The notes under the pieces were generated by a model. It was given only the letters and a program-made list of their open reading frames with translations, had not been told where the DNA came from and searched no databases. Below are positions 1 through 6,120 of a stretch of DNA of 14,314 nt, piece after piece. This DNA is from CAYZMH01 sp964479445 (GTDB lineage Bacteria; Bacteroidota; Bacteroidia; Bacteroidales; GCA-2748055). How positions within the stretch are numbered: the stretch's first letter is position 1; every line of letters begins with the position of its first letter. A program made the position numbers and the translations under genes. Where the stretch lies: contig CAYZMH010000083.1 of NCBI GenBank assembly GCA_964479445.1, positions 1-14,314 on the forward strand, written 5' to 3'.

Positions 1-1
1 G

Positions 2-1066
2 GTGGCTTCCGTTTCAGGTACCATACTGGCTGTATGCAGCTGCACCATCCTGCCGCTGTTTTCGAGCATTCATAAGCGTGGAGCCGGACTCGGTCCTGCT
101 ATTGCATTCCTCTATTCGGGTCCGGCCATCAACATCCTGGCCATCATCCTTACCGCCCGTATCCTGGGTATCGAAATGGGCATTGCCCGGATCATCGGGG
201 CCGTGGTGTTCGCTATTGTTATTGGCTCTGCCATGTCGCTCATCTACAGCCGGGAAGAGAAGGCCAAAAAAGAAGAACAGTTAACCTTCCCCGAAACTCC
301 TGAAAAACGGCCCATGTGGAAAACGGCATTGCATTTTTTCACGCTGGTCCTTATCCTGGTTTTTGCCAACTGGGGAAAACCCGCTGAAGGAATCGACAGC
401 GGCGCCTGGTACTGGATCTGGTCCAATAAGTGGTACATCACTTCGGCGTTTGGGCTGGTGTTGATCTACTCGCTGATCGCCATTCTCAACCTCAAATGGC
501 AATATGTCGCGCTGGCCGCCATCGCTGTAGCCGGTTCGGCGCTTGCCACCAGTTCACCGCAGGTACCCATGGTGGTGGGGATAGCCGGACTCAGCATCAT
601 CACGTTAACCGATAAGCGGGACCCCGACAACAAAGAGTGGACGATCTCCTCCTGGGATTTCACCAAGCAAATTATGCCTTTGCTGGCCATCGGTGTGCTG
701 GTGGCCGGCTTCCTGCTCGGCTCCACCCATGACGATACCACAATGGCAGGTATTATTCCCGGTGAGTGGGTGGCCAACCTGGTGGGAGGCAATTCGTTGT
801 TCGCAAACTTTTTTGCATCCATCGTGGGGGCATTCATGTATTTTGCCACGTTAACCGAGGTTCCTATTTTGCAGGGACTGATAGGTGCCGGCATGGGGAA
901 AGGCCCGGCCCTGGCGCTGTTACTGGCCGGCCCTTCGCTGTCCCTGCCTAACATGCTGGTGATCCGTGGGGTTATCGGCACGAAAAAAACAATGGTCTAT
1001 GTGCTGCTGGTGGTGGTCATGGCCACGATTTCGGGTCTGATTTACGGTTATGGATTTTCTGCCTGA
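2..1066 (+). CDS. ArsP/UPF0718-family permease, 5'-truncated
   Basis: This is a polytopic inner-membrane permease of the ArsP/DUF318 (PF03773) type, a family that includes exporters of organoarsenicals and other thiol-reactive compounds. The reading frame is open from the window edge, and the first visible codon (GTG) is probably internal because family members have another membrane segment or two before this point. Two homologous lobes are visible. The first (about residues 5-70) carries the family's cysteine motif C-S-C-x-x-x-P (C12, C14) and a 'LYSGPAIN' segment. The second (about residues 265-325) has the matching 'LLAGPSLSLPN' segment but no cysteines. Between them is a charged lysine/glutamate-rich cytoplasmic loop (about 84-105) and several hydrophobic helices. 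Base composition is more G+C-rich than in the genes that follow, and a 154-bp gap separates it from the next gene, so co-transcription is uncertain. The substrate is unknown; arsenical, metal or sulfur compounds are all possible. Confidence 0.85.
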   Translation: MASVSGTILAVCSCTILPLFSSIHKRGAGLGPAIAFLYSGPAINILAIILTARILGIEMGIARIIGAVVFAIVIGSAMSLIYSREEKAKKEEQLTFPETPEKRPMWKTALHFFTLVLILVFANWGKPAEGIDSGAWYWIWSNKWYITSAFGLVLIYSLIAILNLKWQYVALAAIAVAGSALATSSPQVPMVVGIAGLSIITLTDKRDPDNKEWTISSWDFTKQIMPLLAIGVLVAGFLLGSTHDDTTMAGIIPGEWVANLVGGNSLFANFFASIVGAFMYFATLTEVPILQGLIGAGMGKGPALALLLAGPSLSLPNMLVIRGVIGTKKTMVYVLLVVVMATISGLIYGYGFSA

Positions 1067-1220
1067 CCCCCATGAAGCCATCACTGAAAAGATCAAGCTT
1101 ACGGGCACAGAAGCCCTCCCGACCTTACGCACTGCATTTCGCCGGCATTGCTGAAACCCCGGGAAGCAGGAAAAATTGATAAAAGAGAACCTGTTATTAA
1201 CTACATAAAATTACTACGTC

Positions 1221-2009
1221 ATGAAATTACAGGAATTACAAATTGGTTTTATCGGCAGTGGAAGGGTAACAAATATTTTACTCGGCGCCTGGCTAAAACA
1301 CGAAATGGATGTAACCGGCGTGTTGGTTTACGACGCTCAGCCTGGAAAATCAGAAAATTTAGCCCTGCAATATCCCGGAATCAAAACAGTGGAATCGATC
1401 ACCGAATTAGTGAAAAAATCTCAAACAATATTCCTGGCAATTCATCCACCGGAAGTTGCTGAGGTCCTCAATCAAATCAGAAGCAGCCTGACAGATAATA
1501 AATTTTTAATTTCACTGGCACCAAAAATCACCATTGAAAAAATTCAACAGGGATTAAACAGTCAAATCCCTGCGGCAAGAATAATTCCGAATGCGCCAAC
1601 AATAACCGGACATGGATATAATGTTTTTTCTTTGTCTCCCGAAGTAAACCAGGATATGTCCGACCTACTGAATAACCTGTTTCTGCCATTAGGTTCATTT
1701 AAACAGGTCGAAGAAAACCTGCTCGAGTCGTATGCAACCATTACCGGAATGGGGCCAACCTATATCTGGTTTCTTTTTAATGAATTATACCAGCAGGCAT
1801 TAAAAACAGGCCTCGCCGAAAAAGAGGCGAATACGGCTCTCAATGAAATGATAAAAGGGGCATCCGAAACCCTGTTTAACTCGGGCTTACCATACGACCA
1901 GGTATGCGATTTAATTCCTTCGTATCCGCTTAAGCCGCATGAAGAAGATATTCAAAAAATATACGCTGAAACGATTTCAAAATTGTTTGATAAATTAAAA
2001 AATGGATAA
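1221..2009 (+). CDS. ProC-like NAD(P)-binding oxidoreductase
   Basis: This 262-residue cytoplasmic protein has the architecture of pyrroline-5-carboxylate reductase (P5CR). It has an N-terminal Rossmann nucleotide-binding loop G-F-I-G-S-G-R-V (residues 9-16) and a 'SLAPKITIEKI' strand (about 98-108), like the 'S-x-A-A-G-I-T' segment of ProC. 'IPNAPTITG' (122-130) corresponds to ProC's 'MPN-P...G', and the 'TGMGPTY' segment (175-181) matches the family's 'SGSGPAY'. However, the C-terminal loop that in ProC reads V-x-S-P-G-G-T-T and helps form the active site is replaced by 'VCDLIPSYPLKPHE' (228-241). It is therefore unlikely to be the housekeeping proline-biosynthesis enzyme; a specialised dehydrogenase/reductase is more likely, with substrate unknown. 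The stop codon abuts the ATG of the cupin gene, and it heads a compact run with permease and rhodanese genes, so it probably serves the same pathway. The ATG start gives an N-terminus that leads straight into the Rossmann strand. Confidence 0.8.
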   Translation: MKLQELQIGFIGSGRVTNILLGAWLKHEMDVTGVLVYDAQPGKSENLALQYPGIKTVESITELVKKSQTIFLAIHPPEVAEVLNQIRSSLTDNKFLISLAPKITIEKIQQGLNSQIPAARIIPNAPTITGHGYNVFSLSPEVNQDMSDLLNNLFLPLGSFKQVEENLLESYATITGMGPTYIWFLFNELYQQALKTGLAEKEANTALNEMIKGASETLFNSGLPYDQVCDLIPSYPLKPHEEDIQKIYAETISKLFDKLKNG

Positions 2010-2321
2010 ATGCACGTTTTTGATTTCAATGAAATAGAAGGACTTCCTTACGAGGAACGGCACAAAAACGTGCTTTACAATACCGATGCATTCAAAATAA
2101 GGGTGATTGATTTACCCGAAAACGGTTCCATGTCCGAATGCAACATGAAGACTCACGTCGTATTCGTAGTCATGCATGGCTGGGTTGATATTACTATAAA
2201 CGGTCAGGTGCAGAGTTTAAAAGAAAACCAGAGTCTCGCGTCAGAACCCGCTGTTTTTTCCATGAAAACCGACAAAGGAGCAAAACTCATGGGGATCCGG
2301 ATTAAAAAAACAATACAATAA
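2010..2321 (+). CDS. small single-domain cupin-like protein
   Basis: This 103-residue protein is compatible with one cupin beta-barrel. Residues 28-100 alternate short beta strands with turns, including 'VFVVMHGWVDITING' (51-65), which resembles the central cupin strand pair with its conserved glycines, and a closing strand 'AKLMGIRI' (91-98). The canonical metal-binding set (H-x-H with a downstream Glu in motif 1 and a His in motif 2) is not evident: only one histidine (H49) lies near motif 1, and motif 2 has none. Catalysis by a bound metal therefore looks unlikely, and ligand sensing or a structural role is more plausible (inference). The ATG directly follows the TAA of the ProC-like gene, so the two are almost certainly translated from one transcript, and the first half-permease starts 6 bp further on. 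The fold call rests on pattern only and could be wrong; no specific function is claimed. Confidence 0.65.
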   Translation: MHVFDFNEIEGLPYEERHKNVLYNTDAFKIRVIDLPENGSMSECNMKTHVVFVVMHGWVDITINGQVQSLKENQSLASEPAVFSMKTDKGAKLMGIRIKKTIQ

Positions 2322-2327
2322 CCGGTT

Positions 2328-2807
2328 ATGCTAACAATGATCATCATAACCGCGGGTCTGACCCTTATCTCCCTGGTATTGGACCCGGATAAAACCGTTA
2401 TCGGGATAAAAAAAGGCATGATGCAGTTCCTCAAAATCCTGCCTGCGCTCCTGTCGGTGATCATCATTATCAGTTTTGTATTGCATTTTGTTTCCAATGA
2501 GTTGATTGCAGAGTACCTGGGAGGAGATGCCGGCTGGCAGGCTTATCTTGCTGCGGCGATACTCGGATCGGTTTCCCTTATACCAGGATTTATCGCCTAT
2601 CCACTGGCAGGTATCCTGTTAAAAACCGGGGTAAGCTATGCTGTGCTGGCCGTTTTCATTACCACGCTTATGATGGTAGGCATCCTGACCATTCCCATTG
2701 AAGCAAAATACTTTGGAATAAAAGTCACCCTCATACGAAACGGACTCAGTTTTATAGGGGCTATCATTGTGGGTGCAGCCATGGTTTTTGTATACACCTT
2801 ACTGTAA
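2328..2807 (+). CDS. half-size ArsP-like permease, N-terminal lobe
   Basis: This 159-residue integral membrane protein has about five hydrophobic helices (roughly residues 2-19, 34-56, 68-95, 104-123 and 138-158). The central segment, with 'LIPGFIAYPLAGILLKTG' (84-101) and a following 'IEAKYFGIKVTLIRN' (124-138), has the pattern of one ArsP/UPF0718 lobe: a helix pair, a proline-containing re-entrant-like stretch, an L-x-K-x-G-x-S turn, and a basic 'FG-K-x-x-L-x-R' loop. At about 160 residues it is only half of the usual 300-400-residue permease. The immediately downstream gene encodes a matching second lobe, so the functional unit is probably a heterodimer. It lacks the C-S-C motif of the permease at the window start, so thiol-based substrate binding in this lobe is not supported. 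It begins 6 bp after the cupin stop and ends 4 bp before its partner's ATG, which implies coupled expression. The transported species is unknown. Confidence 0.75.
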   Translation: MLTMIIITAGLTLISLVLDPDKTVIGIKKGMMQFLKILPALLSVIIIISFVLHFVSNELIAEYLGGDAGWQAYLAAAILGSVSLIPGFIAYPLAGILLKTGVSYAVLAVFITTLMMVGILTIPIEAKYFGIKVTLIRNGLSFIGAIIVGAAMVFVYTLL

Positions 2808-2811
2808 GGAT

Positions 2812-3345
2812 ATGAAGGATTGGTTCAAAAAAAATAAATACGACGTTCCGGTAATTATGGCATTTGCCATATTTGTCGCGGGCTCTTTCTATTTTCATTT
2901 TAATCCGGGCATAGAAATTTTCAAAGATCAATTCTGGATGTTTTTTAAGGAGATGATTTTCCTTCTTCCGGCTATGTTCATCCTGATAGGCCTTTTCGAT
3001 GTATGGATTCCCAGGGAGCGCGTGCAGAAGCATATCGGCGAGTCATCGGGTATAAAAGGAATACTGCTGGTCATGTTACTTGCCTTCATCCAGGTCGGAC
3101 CGTTATATGCCGCTTTCCCTGTAGCATACCTGTTATGGAAAAAGGGGTGTTCGGCAACCAATGTTTTTATCTATCTGAGCGCTTTTACCACGGCCAAAAT
3201 CCCTATGCTCACGTTTGAAATCGGGTTCCTGGGCCTTAAATTTTCCCTGCTGAGAGTGTTGCTCACCATCCCGGTTTTTGTTCTTATCGGGATCATCATG
3301 GGAAGGTACTTTAACCGGAACAACTGCAAAATAAAGAAGGTTTAA
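2812..3345 (+). CDS. half-size ArsP-like permease, C-terminal lobe
   Basis: This 177-residue membrane protein has about five predicted helices (roughly residues 12-30, 46-64, 83-108, 115-135 and 146-164). The start was set at this ATG rather than an upstream in-frame ATG because 'TAAGGATATG' joins the previous gene's stop, an AGGA ribosome-binding sequence and the start, and because the upstream extension would overlap the preceding gene by 41 bp. Its core, 'VGPLYAAFPVAYLLWKKGCS' (95-114) followed by 'EIGFLGLKFSLLRV' (136-149), aligns by eye with the core of the preceding gene product, so the two are diverged copies of one lobe. Together they reproduce the two-lobed arrangement that is a single chain in the permease at the window start. 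One cysteine (C113) sits in the turn after the conserved K-G. The function is inferred to be transport by a two-subunit ArsP-like permease; the substrate is not determinable. Confidence 0.75.
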   Translation: MKDWFKKNKYDVPVIMAFAIFVAGSFYFHFNPGIEIFKDQFWMFFKEMIFLLPAMFILIGLFDVWIPRERVQKHIGESSGIKGILLVMLLAFIQVGPLYAAFPVAYLLWKKGCSATNVFIYLSAFTTAKIPMLTFEIGFLGLKFSLLRVLLTIPVFVLIGIIMGRYFNRNNCKIKKV

Positions 3346-3425
3346 TTATGGCAATACCAGGGAAAAACCCCCGTTAATGAAGGAGAAAATGGATGAAATG
3401 ATTGATTACATAAAAACGGTATGAT

Positions 3426-3845
3426 ATGAAGACAACAGGTAAACCCACCCTACAGGGGTTTCACATTTCCGGAGTAACTCATATAAGTCCGGATAATGCA
3501 TTAAAGGAGTTGAAAAACAACAATGCAGTTCTTATTGATGTGAGGGAAGAAAATGAAGTAAGACTTGAATGGATCCCGTTACCCAATGTGCTGAACCATC
3601 CCATGTCGGTCATTATGGACCGGCTGAAAAAAATTGCAAAGGATCAACACCTCATCGTTATTTGTCAGCACGGCCTGCGCAGCGTAAAAGTAGCCAACCT
3701 GCTTATCAAGCAGGGATACCCTGCTGTAGCCAACCTTGACGGGGGTTTGGAGGCATGGAAAGCAAATGAATGTCCGTATGAAACAGTTTTTGCAAGTGAT
3801 GGTAGCTGCGGATGCAATTGCTCCTCGTGTGGAGATGAATGCTGA
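3426..3845 (+). CDS. single-domain rhodanese with Cys-rich C-terminal tail
   Basis: This 139-residue protein is a single rhodanese (PF00581) domain, which carries sulfane sulfur on an active-site cysteine as a persulfide. The family signatures are visible: 'LIDVREENE' (36-44) ending the first strand, and the catalytic loop C80-Q-H-G-L-R-S86, with C80 as the persulfide-forming residue and six loop residues after it, the size typical of sulfur-handling rhodaneses. 'LDGGLEAW' (104-111) is the conserved final segment. After the domain ends, a short tail carries cysteines at 128, 130, 132, 135 and 139 with small residues between them, plus C116 near the junction. Such spacing suggests metal or metalloid binding, or a relay of persulfide sulfur (inference). 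No signal peptide is evident, so it should be cytoplasmic. It lies 80 bp after the half-permease pair and before a second, broken rhodanese, which supports a shared sulfur or thiophile-handling role. Confidence 0.9.
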   Translation: MKTTGKPTLQGFHISGVTHISPDNALKELKNNNAVLIDVREENEVRLEWIPLPNVLNHPMSVIMDRLKKIAKDQHLIVICQHGLRSVKVANLLIKQGYPAVANLDGGLEAWKANECPYETVFASDGSCGCNCSSCGDEC

Positions 3846-3941
3846 AAATTCATCCATTAAATTACCCATGCCTCTATTCCTGAGCGGCTTACCTGTATCA
3901 TTTTCCCTGGTAAAAGTTAATCTTAAAATAAAGTGTTTGTC

Positions 3942-4337
3942 ATGAATGAGTTAGAAAAAACAATTGAACGCATGGACTTTCAGTTTTTTGCAACCGGCCA
4001 GCACAAAGTGGATCCGGAGACCATATTGCAAAACAAAGATGCCGTTTTACTGGACGTGCGTTCGAGGGAAGAAATAGAAACGGTACAATTCCACTTAAAA
4101 CATCATATAACAATACTGTAAATTCCGGCACACGATGTACCCTCAAGAATTGATGATATCCCCAGAGATAAATTGATCGGAATATTTTGCTCGTCCGGAA
4201 TACGCTGTACAATCATTTTCCTTTACCTGCAAAGCAAAGGCTTTAAGCACGTCAAAATACTGGAAGGGGGCTATAATAACCTGCTGTCGGCCCTGGTGCC
4301 GGGCAAAATATTTAACCATCTTAAAAATAAGCAGTAG
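3942..4337 (+). pseudogene. second rhodanese-like gene with in-frame TAA
   Basis: Read from ATG 3942, the frame gives a rhodanese N-terminal half (including 'AVLLDVRSREE') and then meets a TAA at 4119-4121. Reading through that codon in the same frame restores a complete rhodanese C-terminal half. This contains the catalytic loop 'FCSSGIRCT' with the active cysteine and a six-residue loop, then 'ILEGGYNN', and ends at TAG 4335-4337. Only one codon is wrong: there is no length change or frameshift, so a single base substitution (for example from TAT, TAC, CAA, GAA or AAA) explains it. Without readthrough the product lacks its active site. The full frame would give 131 residues counting the stop position. 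An upstream in-frame GTG at 3933 is a weaker start. The downstream gene begins 2 bp after the TAG, which fits an original operon. Sequencing error, a recent null mutation and translational readthrough cannot be told apart here; UAA is not a usual recoding codon. Confidence 0.8.
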
Positions 4338-4339
4338 AA

Positions 4340-4651
4340 GTGACTACCTGGATACTGGCTTTGATAATTTTCGCCATCGCGGCTACCATGACCATGACGG
4401 GCCGTGGTGGTGGAAACTTTTATGTGTTAGCCATTGCACTGTCAGGAATAGGAATGCATGTAGCAGCAACCACCGGTCAGATTACCATGATTCCTTATTG
4501 CCGCAATGTACCGGTTGCATCACGGCCCTGCCTGGTTAAAGAAATTTGTTGGATTAAGACCTCACAAGATCGTTATTATTGCACTACTGATTATGCATTT
4601 TTTAATATATTTGTTTATTTTGTTGTGCATTTTTTATATTTGTATGAATAA
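4340..4651 (+). pseudogene. truncated TauE/SafE (TSUP) sulfite exporter family gene
   Basis: From GTG 4340 the first about 50 residues match the N-terminus of TSUP/TauE-SafE permeases: a first membrane helix, the glycine-rich 'TGRGGGNFYV' (residues 20-29) corresponding to the family's T-G-x-G-G-G, and 'GMHVAATTGQ' (38-47) corresponding to the conserved A-x-x-T-S segment. Similarity stops at about residue 50. The rest of the 103-residue frame is low-complexity and A+T-rich, and has none of the remaining six to seven helices expected of a 240-280-residue exporter. The family moves sulfite, sulfoacetate or related sulfur anions and is often linked to rhodaneses, which matches its position 2 bp after the broken rhodanese gene. 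The 3' part was probably lost by deletion, because the downstream sequence in the other two frames does not resume a recognisable TSUP sequence. A functional product is unlikely. Confidence 0.7.
4606..4642 (+). promoter_or_regulatory. Bacteroidota-type promoter, tandem TATATTTG boxes
   Basis: Two identical TATATTTG octamers, at 4606-4613 and 4635-4642, match the Bacteroidota -7 consensus TAnnTTTG. The downstream box has a TTTG at 4610-4613 (the end of the upstream box) as a -33 candidate, with a 21-bp spacer, slightly long but within the tolerated range. A start of transcription about 7 bp beyond the downstream box leaves a short leader of roughly 15 nt before ATG 4664. It lies inside the 3' debris of the TSUP gene, so the ATPase gene is likely expressed independently of the upstream cluster. 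Confidence 0.5.
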
Positions 4652-4663
4652 TATACCCGCGAC

Positions 4664-5833
4664 ATGAAGACACTCTACCAGAAATTTGAAACGCTGCTGG
4701 AAAATACGCCCACAGGCTTTAAAAGGTATTTATACGAAAAAGTCTCCTGGGATAGCCGTATGATCGGGATTATTGGTGCCCGTGGTACCGGTAAAACGAC
4801 CATGATCCTGCAGCACATTAAAGAAAATCCTGACAGCAGTAAAGCCTTATATGTTTCGGCAGACGATATCTATTTTGGAAAAAACAGCCTTGTTGATGTA
4901 GCTGATGACTTTTATAAAGACGCCGGGGAGGTGCTCTATATTGATGAAATCCATAAATATGCTGACTGGTCCCGGGAACTGAAAAATATTTATGATTCAT
5001 TCCCCTCTCTGAAAATAGTTTTCACCGGCTCGTCTGTCCTTGATATACTGAAAGGTTCTGCCGATTTAAGTCGACGTGCTGTTATCTATAAATTACACGG
5101 ACTATCATTCCGGGAATACCTGAAACTCTTTCACAACTATACAACAGGAGTTTATTCATTAAAGCAGATCATGGACCACCAGGTGAAACTTGCAAATATA
5201 AAACATCCAATCCCACTGTTTAAGAAGTACCTTCAACATGGTTACTATCCTTTCGGACTTGAAAGTGAAATGGATCTGCGCCTTGGTCAAATCATTGTTC
5301 AAACCCTGGAATCAGATATTCCACAATATGCAAAGCTGAGCACCGGAACAGCACGTAAACTGAAACAATTACTTACAATTATTGCTGAAAGTGTACCCTT
5401 TAAACCCAATTTTTCCCGAATAGCAGAAATGATGAGCGTGAGCCGGAATTCGTTGGATGATTATTTTTCATATATGGAAAAAGCGGGACTTATAGGCCAA
5501 CTGCGCAATGAAGTCAGCGGTATTCGGGGATTGGGTAAAGTGGATAAAGTGTACCTGGATAATACAAACCTGATCTATAACCTGGTCGGAGATAAAGCAA
5601 ATTCGGGGAATATCCGGGAAACCTTCTTTTTCAACCAGATGCGGGTAAACCATGAAGTTATCTCTTCAAAAAAAACAGATTTTATGATTGACCGGTATGC
5701 GTTCGAGGTAGGAGGAAAAAATAAGCAGCAAAAACAAATTGAGAAAGACGGTAAATCATTTGTGGTAAAAGATGATATTGAATTCGGCTACCGCAATGTA
5801 ATACCATTGTGGGCTTTCGGATTAAATTATTGA
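4664..5833 (+). CDS. AAA_14/DUF4143-type ATPase
   Basis: This 389-residue cytoplasmic protein has an N-terminal AAA_14 ATPase domain. The Walker A loop is G-A-R-G-T-G-K-T-T (38-46), Walker B is 'LYIDEI' (91-96, D94 and E95), a sensor-1-like 'FTGSS' lies at 120-124, and 'LSRRAV' (135-140) supplies basic residues. The middle holds a winged-helix-like stretch ('RIAEMMSVSRNSLDDYFSYM' around residues 250-272). The C-terminal DUF4143-like region carries 'DFMIDRYAFEVGGKNK', reminiscent of a PD-(D/E)xK nuclease core, with 'VVKDDIEFGYRNVIPLWAFG' near the end. Length and architecture are typical for this very common Bacteroidota family, and the gene appears intact. Its cellular role is not established; proposals for relatives range from DNA-linked stress functions to roles beside mobile or toxin-antitoxin loci. 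It stands alone, with its own promoter-like sequence upstream and a 218- to 287-bp gap before the next gene (depending on that gene's start). Confidence 0.9.
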   Translation: MKTLYQKFETLLENTPTGFKRYLYEKVSWDSRMIGIIGARGTGKTTMILQHIKENPDSSKALYVSADDIYFGKNSLVDVADDFYKDAGEVLYIDEIHKYADWSRELKNIYDSFPSLKIVFTGSSVLDILKGSADLSRRAVIYKLHGLSFREYLKLFHNYTTGVYSLKQIMDHQVKLANIKHPIPLFKKYLQHGYYPFGLESEMDLRLGQIIVQTLESDIPQYAKLSTGTARKLKQLLTIIAESVPFKPNFSRIAEMMSVSRNSLDDYFSYMEKAGLIGQLRNEVSGIRGLGKVDKVYLDNTNLIYNLVGDKANSGNIRETFFFNQMRVNHEVISSKKTDFMIDRYAFEVGGKNKQQKQIEKDGKSFVVKDDIEFGYRNVIPLWAFGLNY

Positions 5834-5986
5834 AAAACAGAAGCCATCCTCGTTGCGTACTATCATTTCAGGAAAAACACTTCCGACATGGCTCCTGAAA
5901 ACCGGCAAGATGATGTACACCCGCGTTTGAGTGATTTGTTCATTTTGTGGTGCATGGTAAGGGAGCCTGAAAATAGTTCTGTTTCT

Positions 5987-6019
5987 TTTCCCCGGGGTCA
6001 CAACCTTTCCTTACCTTTA
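5987..6019 (+). promoter_or_regulatory. possible promoter of the beta-helix gene
   Basis: TACCTTTA (6012-6019) differs from the Bacteroidota -7 consensus TAnnTTTG only at the last base. TTTC (5987-5990), 21 bp upstream, is one base from the -33 TTTG. The position gives a leader of about 25 nt to ATG 6052, or about 95 nt to ATG 6121. Apart from this, the 5834-6051 gap holds no recognisable feature. Confidence 0.3.
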
Positions 6020-6120
6020 TACGGAACAAAAACAGGATTATAACCAGCGCTATGAAAACCAGGAACCCATTTCAAAACAGGGTGAACCCCGATGGCCATA
6101 AAAGCAGGGGGGAAACCCAT

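Noticed and set aside
1072..1179. Short open frame (about 35 codons) in the gap after the first permease
   Set aside because: No recognisable product, no ribosome-binding sequence; likely chance in a 154-bp intergenic gap where composition changes.
1148..1462. 104-codon plus-strand frame overlapping the ProC-like gene
   Set aside because: Out of frame with the ProC-like gene, basic low-information translation, no domain; a shadow frame.
3377..3424. 15-codon frame (MKEKMDEMIDYIKTV) just before the Cys-tailed rhodanese
   Set aside because: Too short to support; may be a remnant or leader, but nothing in the sequence decides it.
4119..4121. The in-frame TAA as a recoding site for selenocysteine or pyrrolysine
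   Set aside because: Those use UGA and UAG; UAA recoding is not expected, and the position is not the catalytic cysteine.
5888..6043. 51-codon frame between the ATPase and beta-helix genes
   Set aside because: No recognisable domain and it runs across the promoter candidate; probably chance.
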